Shown here: in pieces, positions 16,874 to 24,886 of the stretch
Numbering within the stretch: position 1 is the stretch's first letter
How the letters are laid out: each line of letters starts with the position of its first letter
Assembly: GCA_964494505.1 (NCBI GenBank)
Contig: CAZBRO010000035.1
Coordinates: 1 to 50,426, forward strand
Reading direction: 5' to 3'
Length of the DNA: 50,426 nucleotides
DNA from: CAIYRG01 sp964494505
GTDB lineage: Bacteria; Pseudomonadota; Alphaproteobacteria; Micropepsales; Micropepsaceae
Translations under genes and position numbers: made by a program
Notes under the pieces: model-generated
The model's input: only the letters and a program-made list of their open reading frames with translations
Told to the model about the DNA's origin: nothing
Database searches by the model: none

Positions 16874-18172
16874 TCACACGCGGCTTCTAGCCGACGGTGC
16901 TGGCGCGGCGCCGGGACCGTGTAGCACTATCACGCCCGGCCGGGCGCGCTTGATCGGGATCACGTCCACCCCCCTGGCAGGCGTCATGCAATATTTGCCC
17001 CATGCTTCCATGAGTTTGGCGCGCTTGTCGAACAGATCACCACGCCGGTAGGCGGCTTCCACCTTATCAGCCACGGCATGAGCGAGCGCCGCTTCTGCGA
17101 CCGTCCCGGCATAGCTGGTACTTTCCTCCACCCAATCGCGGAACGTCGAACGGAAGCCGTGAACTGTCAGATCATTGCGGCCCATGCGCTCAAGCGTCTT
17201 AAGCATCGCCATGTTCGACAGCGGCCTATTGAGCCGCTCACCAGGGAAGATTGCCCCCTGCCCGCCAGTGGCCTTCTGGCGCTCGCGTAGCAGCGCCAAG
17301 GCAGGCTTAGACAGTGGAACGCGATGCTCACGCCCGGCCTTCATGCGCTCGCCTGGGACCGTCCAGATAGCATTGTTAAGGTCAATCTCCTGCCACTGAG
17401 CATTGATGGCTTCGCTCGTGCGACTGGCAGTGAGGATCGTGAATAAGAGACACTCGGCTCCCAGCCCTTCCTGTGCTCGCAGATCGGCTACAAAGCTCGG
17501 CAACTCCCCATAGGGCAATGCCGGATGATGCTCGACACGCCCAACCTTCGCATGTGGCGGGAGCAGGTTTTTAAGCAGCCCTTTCCACCGCGCCGGATTA
17601 TCGCCAGACCGATACTCGCGAGCCGTCGCCCAATCGAGCACCGCTTCGATGCGACCGCGCAAGCGGCGAGCCGTCTCGGTCTTGGTCGTCCAGATCGGTT
17701 CCAACACCTTGAGGACAAGGCCCACATCGACGGCGGAGACTGGCAAGTCACCGCACACGGGATAGGCGTATGTCGCCAGTGTCGCCGTCCATTGTTCGGC
17801 GTGCTTGGCGTTCCGCCACCCCGCCTTGTGGGCTTCGATGTAGCCTTCGGCACATTGCCGGAATGATATCGCCTTGGCCGCTTCGACGCGTGCAAGGGCG
17901 GCTTGGCGGTCGCGGTCGTCTATCGGGTCAATGCCGCGCGCCTTGAGCTTTCGAGCCTCTGTGGCCCGCGCTCGCGCGTCTATGAGCGAGATTTCGGGAT
18001 ATGGCCCGAGGCCCATTTCACGCGACCGTCCGTTCAGCATGTAGCAGAACAGCCACGACCGCGCCTTAGCCGACGTAACGTACAAGTAGAGGCCATCGCC
18101 ATCGGGATAGGGGCCGGGCTTCGCCTTGTTCAAGCGATCAGAATTTAGCCGATTGGTCTTGCGTGGTGCCAA
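16874..18172 (-). CDS. int: P4-type tyrosine recombinase (integrase)
   Basis: A 432-aa integrase of usual length. The N-terminal DUF4102-like domain contains KPGPYPDGDGLYLYVTSAKA and a cluster of R/K residues; a core-binding SAM-like region follows at about 100-200. The catalytic domain shows Arg251 (ILTASRTSEAI), His338 and Arg341 (VHGFRSTFRDW), His365 (ALAHAV) and the nucleophile Tyr375 (VEAAYRRGD). All are intact. The start is TTG at 18172. P4-type integrases recombine at tRNA 3' ends, in line with the tRNA-Ser att site. The gene reads inward from the right end, with arm-type motifs (18180-18203) immediately upstream, where the enzyme could also repress its own promoter. Confidence 0.95.
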   Translation of the reverse strand: MAPRKTNRLNSDRLNKAKPGPYPDGDGLYLYVTSAKARSWLFCYMLNGRSREMGLGPYPEISLIDARARATEARKLKARGIDPIDDRDRQAALARVEAAKAISFRQCAEGYIEAHKAGWRNAKHAEQWTATLATYAYPVCGDLPVSAVDVGLVLKVLEPIWTTKTETARRLRGRIEAVLDWATAREYRSGDNPARWKGLLKNLLPPHAKVGRVEHHPALPYGELPSFVADLRAQEGLGAECLLFTILTASRTSEAINAQWQEIDLNNAIWTVPGERMKAGREHRVPLSKPALALLRERQKATGGQGAIFPGERLNRPLSNMAMLKTLERMGRNDLTVHGFRSTFRDWVEESTSYAGTVAEAALAHAVADKVEAAYRRGDLFDKRAKLMEAWGKYCMTPARGVDVIPIKRARPGVIVLHGPGAAPAPSARSRV

Positions 18173-18179
18173 GGGTTTC

Positions 18180-18203
18180 TTCCCCCAAATCTTCCCCCAA
18201 ATC
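18180..18203 (+). repeat. 12-bp tandem motif, right end (putative integrase arm sites)
   Basis: Two perfect copies of TTCCCCCAAATC lie head to tail between the integrase start and the right att core. The same 12-mer is at 131-142 near the other end. Confidence 0.65.
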
Positions 18204-18352
18204 TAACCGGCATTTGGGTGACACGCAATCTACTTATCAGAACGATGATAAACCTCACCATTCACGGTAGGCCTTATGAATCAACGATTCTTGGCACCTT
18301 CTGGTATCTTCCTGGAATCTACGTCCATCAGGAGGAAACGAGACTTGACGGA

Positions 18353-18367
18353 CTCTCTGTCCGCCAT
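18353..18367 (+). other. right attachment site core
   Basis: CTCTCTGTCCGCCAT is an exact 15-bp copy of the tRNA-Ser 3' end at 50-64. Sequence to its right reads as an old permease gene, sequence to its left does not, which supports this as the junction with the chromosome. Confidence 0.8.
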
Positions 18368-18371
18368 ATCG

Positions 18372-18819
18372 GAATTCGGAGTCCTTGACGGCGATAAAGC
18401 CATTTTCGGCATAAATGTCCTGGATGTTTCCCAAAAGTAGTTGCGGGCGTCCAAACAGGCTGCTGTCGTCAAGACCAAGAATGTTGACCGCCTGAATAGG
18501 TCCCGCTCCTCAGCTTGGGGAGCGCGCCGCCGGAACAGAGCGGCGCCGCATACTTAACCCCGGGAATGCTCTCCACCTCATCCAAGACATAGTCCGGCAG
18601 GGGAATCGAGTTGGCTACCGTCTGCACGGCCCGGTCCATCACCCACATCTTCGCCCTGATATTGATGACGTTGGCAGATGAGCGGCTCAAAATCCCGGAA
18701 AAGAGCGATGTCACCTCGATCATGCGGAAGACGGCAAACGTAATACTTGCCAGCAGGGCCGCAAATTTGGCCCGGTCGTTCACCAGGAGCTTGTCGGCAA
18801 TACTGAGAATTCCCAACAT
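18372..18819 (-). pseudogene. ABC transporter permease fragment (FtsX/DevC-like), frameshifted
   Basis: The N-terminal third of an ABC permease: MLGILSIADKLLVNDRAKFA, a membrane segment, INIRAKMWVMDRAVQTVANS and LPKLRSGTYSG, then a stop at 18469. In another frame homology resumes as GLDDSSLFGRPQLLLGNIQD and ENGFIAVKDSEF. An extra G near 18490 explains the shift. Recognisable coding ends around 18372, beside the right att core, so about 60% of a typical 380-400 residue protein is missing. Family members export substrates using a separate ATPase, which is not present here. The frameshift could be a sequencing error, but the missing C-terminal part means the gene is dead either way. Confidence 0.75.
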
Positions 18820-18842
18820 GGCTCCGGCTGCTGATCGTTGAA

Positions 18843-19214
18843 TTAGGAACGCTTGCGGCGGAGGCTGAGGATGTAGCTGATCGCGTTGTCCTTTTGCTTA
18901 TCCATGAGCATGAAATTGGGCATCGTCATGGGGATCGTCTTCTGGTCCCAATGCGTCGTGGTTATAAAGCGCCCTAAGGAAATTGCCGTGGTATTGGGTC
19001 TGTTGGCGATTTCTTCAAAACTGGGAGTATGCTGAATCAGTTGTGGCGGAAACTCCTGATCAGCAGCGACAACGTGACAGGTTGAGCAAACCGCAAGTGC
19101 TAGCTTTCGCCCGGCATCGATGGAATTTTTGTCGCTGACACCTTCGGCGACCGCCGATGTGGCGAGGAAGCCCACAAGCGAAACCAACGCGACTGTCGGC
19201 AGGGGTCTATTCAT
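18843..19214 (-). CDS. exported c-type cytochrome
   Basis: A 123-aa protein with a Sec signal peptide (MNRPLPTVALVSLVGFLATSAVA), a haem-binding CSTCH motif near residue 47 and a likely axial Met in the TIPMTMPNFMLMD region. The ATG at 19214 has GGAG 6 nt upstream, which decides the start. It should be a periplasmic monohaem electron carrier. It is homologous to the C-terminal domain of the next gene (19421-20398): both share CSTCH, PSF...ANRP, W(D) and PMTMPN/PITMPN patterns. The two are neighbours on the same strand and likely duplicates. The redox partner is unknown. Confidence 0.85.
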   Translation of the reverse strand: MNRPLPTVALVSLVGFLATSAVAEGVSDKNSIDAGRKLALAVCSTCHVVAADQEFPPQLIQHTPSFEEIANRPNTTAISLGRFITTTHWDQKTIPMTMPNFMLMDKQKDNAISYILSLRRKRS

Positions 19215-19420
19215 TTTGTTCTCCATATTGCACCGCGATGAAGGAGCGGTCTCGTCCTTACGGTGGAGGCGGAGGCATTCGCGGCGCTCTAATCCCGCGA
19301 CCTGATTGCTTTTCGCATGCATGCACTGAGAACGTTTTATTCGGCCATGGGAACACCGCTACTGTGACCTTGGCGGATGGATGACGCACCCGGCGGGGAA
19401 GCATGATGCGCCGCCCCTGG

Positions 19421-20398
19421 CTAATGCGGCGGCGCTCTCAAGCTCATGATGTAGATAGCGACTTCCCGGGTGGATTGATCGGAGAGTCTTTGATTGGGCA
19501 TGGTGATCGGACGCGACTGCATATCCCAGCCCGTGCTGGAAATGAAATTGCGCAGCGAATCGACCGTCGAATCGGGCCGGTTTGCGACATCCACAAAACT
19601 CGGCCCCGCCTGTACCAGGACCGGCGGGATCGATTGGGCTGGTTGAACGATGTGACAGGTGGAACAGACTGCTCGAGCAATCCTGTAACCGGCACGAACC
19701 TCAGCCGTTGCTCCGGGACGAAACACATCGGAAACCGGCGGTGATGGTGTAACGGGAATCATCTGCCAGGAATCGTAGCAAGCTTGCACATCGGGATAAT
19801 ATCCCGGCGGGTCATCGCAGTAGTACCAATACTGCGGGGAGATCGGCATGGGAACCGGAACCAGATAATCCGAAATGTAGGCCGGATAGGGATAGACCGG
19901 TTCAGGGTAAAAGTACCAGAAGCCGCCGACCACCCACCACCAGCCCAAATACCCGGCATGCTGTTCGTGACGCCACACTCCGCCTCGCCACGCGGAAAGC
20001 TCCCGCGTGTTGAGACGAGCAAAGTCGCGGCCATGGAAATTGTCCGCCCGGCCGAATTGCGGGCCCAAGTCGCGTTCCGAATTGGGCGCGATAGGAACGT
20101 GCACGCGCGGCGAAATTCTCGCCGAGGGAGGAAGCGGTCCACCATGGGGGCCTGCCGGCGGCCCTTGGCGGCGCGAAGCGCCGGCGTCCGGCCCCGTCCC
20201 CCGTCCACCAGGGAAATTCCCACGCGGCGCGGAACCGGCTGACCCACGGCCAACGGGATCTCGCAGCCCTGTCTGGACGATATCTTGGGATGGCGTATTC
20301 CCCTTCTGCGGCTGGGCGCCGGTAGGCAAGGTCGCGGCCACAAGCGCCACCACGGGGAGTAGATAGGAAGCATGCGTCGAAAGCTTGCTGGGCCGCAT
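19421..20398 (-). CDS. exported cytochrome c with Tyr/Trp/Pro-rich central region
   Basis: A 325-aa protein. AGGAGGA precedes the ATG at 20398. After a signal peptide comes a low-complexity Gly/Pro/Arg stretch (about 30-120), then an aromatic segment (LGWWWVVGGFWYFYPEPVYP with PQYWYYCDDPPGYYPDVQAC) and finally a cytochrome c domain with CSTCH and PITMPNQRLSDQ. The aromatic segment resembles YXWGQxx-type exported proteins with a WWW..YP..PYP pattern common in Proteobacteria. The combination of that segment with a cytochrome c domain in one chain is unusual and may anchor the haem domain at the envelope; that role is inferred. Confidence 0.82.
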   Translation of the reverse strand: MRPSKLSTHASYLLPVVALVAATLPTGAQPQKGNTPSQDIVQTGLRDPVGRGSAGSAPRGNFPGGRGTGPDAGASRRQGPPAGPHGGPLPPSARISPRVHVPIAPNSERDLGPQFGRADNFHGRDFARLNTRELSAWRGGVWRHEQHAGYLGWWWVVGGFWYFYPEPVYPYPAYISDYLVPVPMPISPQYWYYCDDPPGYYPDVQACYDSWQMIPVTPSPPVSDVFRPGATAEVRAGYRIARAVCSTCHIVQPAQSIPPVLVQAGPSFVDVANRPDSTVDSLRNFISSTGWDMQSRPITMPNQRLSDQSTREVAIYIMSLRAPPH

Positions 20399-20691
20399 CG
20401 CAAATTCCTCCTGATCGGAAGGATTAATTCGCGCCTCTTTGCATGAAATGGGTTGACCCAAATCAATTTGGGTCCTCGCGGAGAATTATGTCTTTTTGAG
20501 AAAGCCGTCATGTTGCTGGGTTGCGGGGCAGCGAAAGATACCGGCATCGTGCGCGCCGAGCGCGTGGGGGGCGTCCTGGAGCGTCTGCAAGGTGTCGCCG
20601 ATGAGATCTGGAACAGTCTGGTGCGCAGAGAGTCAAAAGCGCATTCTCATGATGTCGCCGGTCAGATGATTGGCGTAGCGGGTGGGATGAA

Positions 20692-22248
20692 TTGTCGGCA
20701 AATGATGATTTTCACCAGCACGACGTCATAGCGTTCCTTTCCAATCCGGCGAGCTACGAAGCCGGCGTTGGAACGGTCGAGCGCTGCGAAACACATGGTT
20801 CAATCGTGTTTCTCGCCGGCGAGCACGCTTACAAGCTCAAACGGGCGGTCAAGTTTCCCTACATGGACTATTCGACCGTCGGCCGGCGCGAACAAATGTG
20901 CCGGCGGGAGTTAGAGGTCAATCGCCGCACAGCGCCAATGCTGTATCTCGACGTGAAGCCGGTGGTAAGGGGGAATAGTGAAGCTTTACGGTTCGGGACA
21001 GACGAGGAACGTAGTTCGGCCGCGGACTGGGTGCTGGTCATGCGGCGGTTCGACCAGGAAAATCTTCTGGAGCAGATGCGCATCGCGGGCAACCTTACCC
21101 CCCCGTTGATGCGATCCCTCGCGGAGACGGTAGCCAGCTTTCATGCCCGGGCCGAAATCACGCCGGGCTTCGGCGGTGCGACGGAGCTTCGCAACATCGT
21201 CGAGGAAAATACTGCTATCCTCACATCTATGATCGGGCGGCCCTTCGGCGCCGAAAGCACTGCTCGCTATTGTGCGGAGGTCACCGGCCTTTTGCGGAAT
21301 GTCTCTTCCCTTCTGGATGCCCGAAGAGACCAGGGCCGCGTTCGCCGCTGTCACGGCGATCTTCATTTGAACAATATCTGCATGATCGGCGCCGTTCCCG
21401 TGCTGTTCGACGCTATCGAATTCAGCGACCGATTTGCCTGCATAGATGTGCTTTATGATCTGGCCTTTCTCTTGATGGATCTTGATCGTCATGGAATGCG
21501 CGGCCACGCCAATGCGGTCCTGAACCGCTATCTCGAACTGACAGGAGACCATGCGGGTGTTGCCGCTCTTCCGCTGTTCCTTTCCTGCCGTGCCGCCATT
21601 CGTGCACACACTGCGGTTGCCGCGGCGGAAGCCATGGAGGACCGCACGATGCGGGGTGCGAAGCTACAGCATGCCTCTTCACTTCTTGACCACGCTTTAT
21701 CTTATCTTGCCAAGCCGTCTCCGCTGCTCGTAGCGGTTGGCGGCGTATCAGGCACGGGCAAGACCACGCTGGCGCGTGCACTCGCGCCACTCTTGGGCGC
21801 CGCGCCGGGCGCTATCGTCATCCGGAGCGACGTCATCCGAAAGCAGCTCATGGGCGTGCATGAAACAGCGCGGCTGCCGGAAAGCGCCTATGCTCCCGCC
21901 GTGACACAGGCTGTCTATGATCGTATCGCTGAGCTGGCAACAACAGTTCTGGCCACCGGCTACATCGCGGTTGCCGATGCGGTATATGGCAAAGAAAGCG
22001 AGCGCCTTGCGCTCGCAAAAATCGCCGACCGGACAGGCCTGCCGTTTCGCGGGGTTTGGCTTGAGGCTCCGGCGCAATTATTGGAACCCCGCATCACCTC
22101 GCGGCGAGGCGATGCTTCCGATGCAACGACGGACGTGCTGCGCGCTCAGCTTGGGTTCGTCTCGACGCCGGGGGAATGGACGCATGTGAGCGCAGCGGGT
22201 TCTCCTGACCAGACGATCATGGAAGCACGCCGCGCGCTCGGCTGCTGA
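20692..22248 (+). CDS. bifunctional APH-like / P-loop kinase fusion protein
   Basis: A 518-aa protein. The N-terminal half is aminoglycoside-phosphotransferase-like: the catalytic loop CHGDLHLNNIC (about 222-232) and the metal-binding VLFDAIEFSDRF. The C-terminal half is an AAA/adenylate-kinase-like P-loop domain with GGVSGTGKTTLARALAPLL (about 345). This two-domain design is widespread in Proteobacteria and usually annotated as AAA family ATPase or gluconate-kinase-like; the substrate is unknown. The start is taken as TTG 20692 with GGTGGGA upstream. It stands alone, divergent from the cytochrome genes, and may belong to the stress or glycogen module downstream, though about 900 bp separate them. 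Confidence 0.85.
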   Translation: MSANDDFHQHDVIAFLSNPASYEAGVGTVERCETHGSIVFLAGEHAYKLKRAVKFPYMDYSTVGRREQMCRRELEVNRRTAPMLYLDVKPVVRGNSEALRFGTDEERSSAADWVLVMRRFDQENLLEQMRIAGNLTPPLMRSLAETVASFHARAEITPGFGGATELRNIVEENTAILTSMIGRPFGAESTARYCAEVTGLLRNVSSLLDARRDQGRVRRCHGDLHLNNICMIGAVPVLFDAIEFSDRFACIDVLYDLAFLLMDLDRHGMRGHANAVLNRYLELTGDHAGVAALPLFLSCRAAIRAHTAVAAAEAMEDRTMRGAKLQHASSLLDHALSYLAKPSPLLVAVGGVSGTGKTTLARALAPLLGAAPGAIVIRSDVIRKQLMGVHETARLPESAYAPAVTQAVYDRIAELATTVLATGYIAVADAVYGKESERLALAKIADRTGLPFRGVWLEAPAQLLEPRITSRRGDASDATTDVLRAQLGFVSTPGEWTHVSAAGSPDQTIMEARRALGC

Positions 22249-22578
22249 CGGATGGATAACCTTATGGATCGACCGGTTCGAAATGAATCCGGACAGCACG
22301 CAAATCGGGGCCCCGTCCGCGTGCGGTGGGTGCTTGCTCATGGCTTTCGTCCTTCGAAAGTCAGGAGGCTCTATCAATTCTCCAATCAACCTGTCTGGGA
22401 GATCACTTTTGACCATCAATTTCTTGGTCCTAAGGCTTAGCCTGATGGCCTGAACGGAGAATTCTTCGTGAGCGATGCCGCTGACGCAGCTTGCCGTGAG
22501 CAACGCCACGGCGGGCATGCTCGAGAGGCGGGAAAGAATAAGCGACGTATTGGTAAGTCATCAATGAACGCACCGAGC
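22249..22578. other. gap with no supported gene
   Basis: Reading frames of about 60 residues at 22252-22440 have no recognisable product. I see no RNA gene or terminator here. Confidence 0.4.
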
Positions 22579-22872
22579 CCTTGGGGCGTCAATGTGATCT
22601 CGGTCGAGGTCAAGGATGTTCTGATCCCGCCAAGCCTGGAGGACGCGACGTCGATCCAGATCAAAGCGGAACGAAAACGTCAAGCCAGAGTCATTCTTGC
22701 GATTCGAAACGCTGGATCACCGAAAAGTTCGAGCGGGCGGCCAAGAACTAAATCGACAATCCGGTCGCGCTCCAACTGCGGGCCATAAAGATGCTCTATG
22801 CAGGCCTGAAGGAGAACCCGACCATCGTCTTGGTCCCCAGCGCCGCCGTAGACTCGATGCGGTTAGGCGGTC
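22579..22872 (+). pseudogene. slipin (band 7/SPFH) gene fragment with frameshift and stop
   Basis: WGVNVISVEVKDVLIPPSLE and the following DATSIQIKAERKRQARVIL match the SPFH domain of slipins. The frame then shifts to DSKRWITEKFERAAKN, meets a TAA where a Tyr codon is expected, and continues as IDNPVALQLRAIKMLYAGLK and TIVLVPSAAVDSMRLGG. This is the conserved order of slipin C-termini. The 5' half is missing. Intact slipins are membrane-associated scaffold proteins. Frameshift, nonsense codon and missing start together show a dead gene. Confidence 0.8.
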
Positions 22873-23185
22873 TCACTTGTGTTACGGCGTGGCAATGGAG
22901 TTGAACAAAAAACATGCGGGCCAAGCGCCTGCAGGAACAGCGATTCCGGTTAACGCCGACAATGCCAATGCGTGACTGGCATCTTTTTCGAAGAGCGAAC
23001 GGAACGCCGCGATCTTCCGATAATGAAACACACTCGAGCAGGCGCAGCGGGGGGGCGGCTGGCCGCACGGCGTCGGCCGGACGCATTCCCGCTGGGGCCG
23101 CCAGCAGCGACGACGTCGCAATCAGTCACGACAGTTCCATCAACGCATTGATCCGGCGTTATCGGCAACTGGGGCATCCGCGCAC
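22873..23185. other. gap upstream of pgm, nothing recognised
   Basis: A reading frame ending at 23189 overlaps the pgm start (GTGA), but its product matches nothing I know. The promoter of the pgm-atp gene run probably lies here, but I cannot point to it. Confidence 0.35.
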
Positions 23186-24886
23186 GTGAGCGCGACGATT
23201 AGCCCGCTCGCCGGCAAGCCGGCGCCAACGTCGCTTCTTGTCGATGTCGCGAAGCTGCTCGCGGCCTATACCGATCAACGTCCCGATCCAACGGTGCAAG
23301 CCCAGCGTGTCGCGTTCGGCACCTCGGGACATCGCGGTTCCTCATTCGAGAGAAGTTTCAACGAATGGCACATCCTGGCCATCAGCCAAGCAATTTGTGA
23401 CTACCGGAAGCGGCAGAGCATTGGCGGCCCGATGTTCATCGGCATCGATACGCACGCGCTTTCCGTGCCGGCTTGTGCTAGCGCGCTCGAAGTGCTGGCG
23501 GCCAACGGTGTGAACGTCATGCTCGCGGATAAGGATGAATACACTCCCACTCCTGTGATTTCTCACGCAATACTCGCTTACAACCGCGGGCGCGATACAG
23601 GGATGGCGGACGGCATCGTCATCACGCCTTCGCACAATCCGCCCAACAATGGCGGCTTCAAATACAACCCGCCCAATGGCGGACCGGCAGATAAGGACGT
23701 CACGGGATGGATCGAAGCTAGAGCCAATGCGTTCCTGGAAAGCGGCCTTAAGGGCGTGAAGAGAATTTCGTTCGAGCAGGCCGAGCGCGCCGGCACCACG
23801 CACCGGTATGACTTTCTCAATCCTTACGTGAGCGATCTCGGCAGCGTGCTCGATATGGATGCGATTCGTGGAGCGAATATTCGCATGGGCGTGGACCCGC
23901 TTGGTGGCGCCGGCGTTCACTATTGGGGGCCGATTGCCGAACGCTATGGTTTGAATCTCACGATCGTGAACGAAGTCGTCGATCCAACCTTTCGGTTCAT
24001 GACGGTCGATTGGGACGGTCAGATTCGCATGGATCCGTCCTCGCCCTACGCAATGCAAAGCTTGATCGGCCTCAAGGATCGCTTTGACATCGCCTTCGCT
24101 TGCGACACCGATCATGATCGTCATGGGATCGTCACCGGGACCACAGGACTGCTAGCACCGAACCATTATCTTTCGGCCGCCGTCTTCTATCTTTTCAGGC
24201 ATCGGCCGAAGTGGAGCAAGGATGCGGCGGTTGGCAAGACGGTCGTAAGCAGCCAGATGATCGATCGCGTCACGGGGAAGCTCGGCCGGAAGCTCTACGA
24301 GGTGCCGGTCGGCTTCAAGTGGTTTGTGGATGGCTTGCTCGACGGCTCGGTTGGCTTTGGCGGCGAAGAGAGTGCCGGTGCGTCTTTTGTCCGTCTGGAT
24401 GGCGGCGTCTGGACGACAGATAAAGACGGCATCGTCCCGGCTCTGTTGTCGGCAGAGATGACCGCGCGCATGGGTCGCGATCCCGGCGAAATCTACCGTG
24501 AGCTTGCGCGCGAATTCGGTGATCCCGTTTATGATCGTGTTGAGGCGCCAGCGACTCCGGAGCAGAAGCAAGCGCTGGCGCAACTATCGCCACGGCAGAT
24601 ACAGTCTGCGGAGTTGGCCGGTGAAAAAATCCGGAGCATTCTTACCGAGGCTCCCGGCAATGGCGCGCCCATTGGCGGTTTGAAGGTGATCGCCGAGTCC
24701 GGATGGTTTGCAGCGCGTCCCTCCGGCACTGAAGACATCTACAAGATCTATGCCGAGAGCTTTCGTGGAACGGATCATCTGCGCCGCATCCTCGCGGAAG
24801 CACAGGCTATCGTCGGTACTGCGCTGACGACGCCCGCGCAGCGGCCGGAGATTGCATCCAGGACAAATTTGAAGAAACAGCCATGA
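23186..24886 (+). CDS. pgm: phosphoglucomutase (alpha-D-glucose phosphate-specific)
   Basis: A 566-aa protein, slightly longer than the E. coli enzyme. It interconverts glucose 1-phosphate and glucose 6-phosphate in the cytoplasm. Visible motifs: FGTSGHRGS near 44; the phosphoserine loop ITPSHNPPNNGGF (Ser149); the metal-binding loop CDTDHDRHG; the sugar-binding loop GEESAGAS; and the phosphate-binding RPSGTED near the end. The start is GTG 23186. Its stop overlaps the ATG of the glucan phosphorylase (ATGA at 24883). The pairing makes metabolic sense: the phosphorylase releases glucose 1-phosphate and this enzyme feeds it into glycolysis or the phosphoketolase route. Confidence 0.95.
   Translation: MSATISPLAGKPAPTSLLVDVAKLLAAYTDQRPDPTVQAQRVAFGTSGHRGSSFERSFNEWHILAISQAICDYRKRQSIGGPMFIGIDTHALSVPACASALEVLAANGVNVMLADKDEYTPTPVISHAILAYNRGRDTGMADGIVITPSHNPPNNGGFKYNPPNGGPADKDVTGWIEARANAFLESGLKGVKRISFEQAERAGTTHRYDFLNPYVSDLGSVLDMDAIRGANIRMGVDPLGGAGVHYWGPIAERYGLNLTIVNEVVDPTFRFMTVDWDGQIRMDPSSPYAMQSLIGLKDRFDIAFACDTDHDRHGIVTGTTGLLAPNHYLSAAVFYLFRHRPKWSKDAAVGKTVVSSQMIDRVTGKLGRKLYEVPVGFKWFVDGLLDGSVGFGGEESAGASFVRLDGGVWTTDKDGIVPALLSAEMTARMGRDPGEIYRELAREFGDPVYDRVEAPATPEQKQALAQLSPRQIQSAELAGEKIRSILTEAPGNGAPIGGLKVIAESGWFAARPSGTEDIYKIYAESFRGTDHLRRILAEAQAIVGTALTTPAQRPEIASRTNLKKQP

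Larger units (their letters stand above)
50..18367. mobile_element. tRNA-Ser-integrated, satellite-like element carrying type II-C CRISPR-Cas9
   Basis: An 18.3-kb segment is bounded by a 15-bp direct repeat: CTCTCTGTCCGCCAT at 50-64, inside the tRNA-Ser 3' end, and again at 18353-18367. A P4-type integrase lies next to the right repeat. The 12-mer TTCCCCCAAATC occurs just inside both ends, as expected for arm-type integrase sites. The contents are CRISPR-cas9-cas1-cas2, tracrRNA, a tail-assembly gene relic, three HTH proteins, a primase-helicase and a small membrane protein. I see no relaxase, capsid, portal or terminase gene. The boundaries and genes are seen directly. The comparison with phage satellites, which typically carry integrase, an AlpA-like HTH protein and a primase-helicase, is inference. 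A decayed prophage or a plain genomic island is the alternative. Confidence 0.82.

Noticed and set aside
18281..18478. Minus-strand frame of 65 codons across the right att site
   Set aside because: It crosses the element-chromosome junction, and the permease relic in another frame explains the chromosomal part.
20453..20731. 92-codon plus-strand frame before the kinase fusion gene
   Set aside because: No recognisable product and it overlaps the kinase start; more likely the divergent promoter region.
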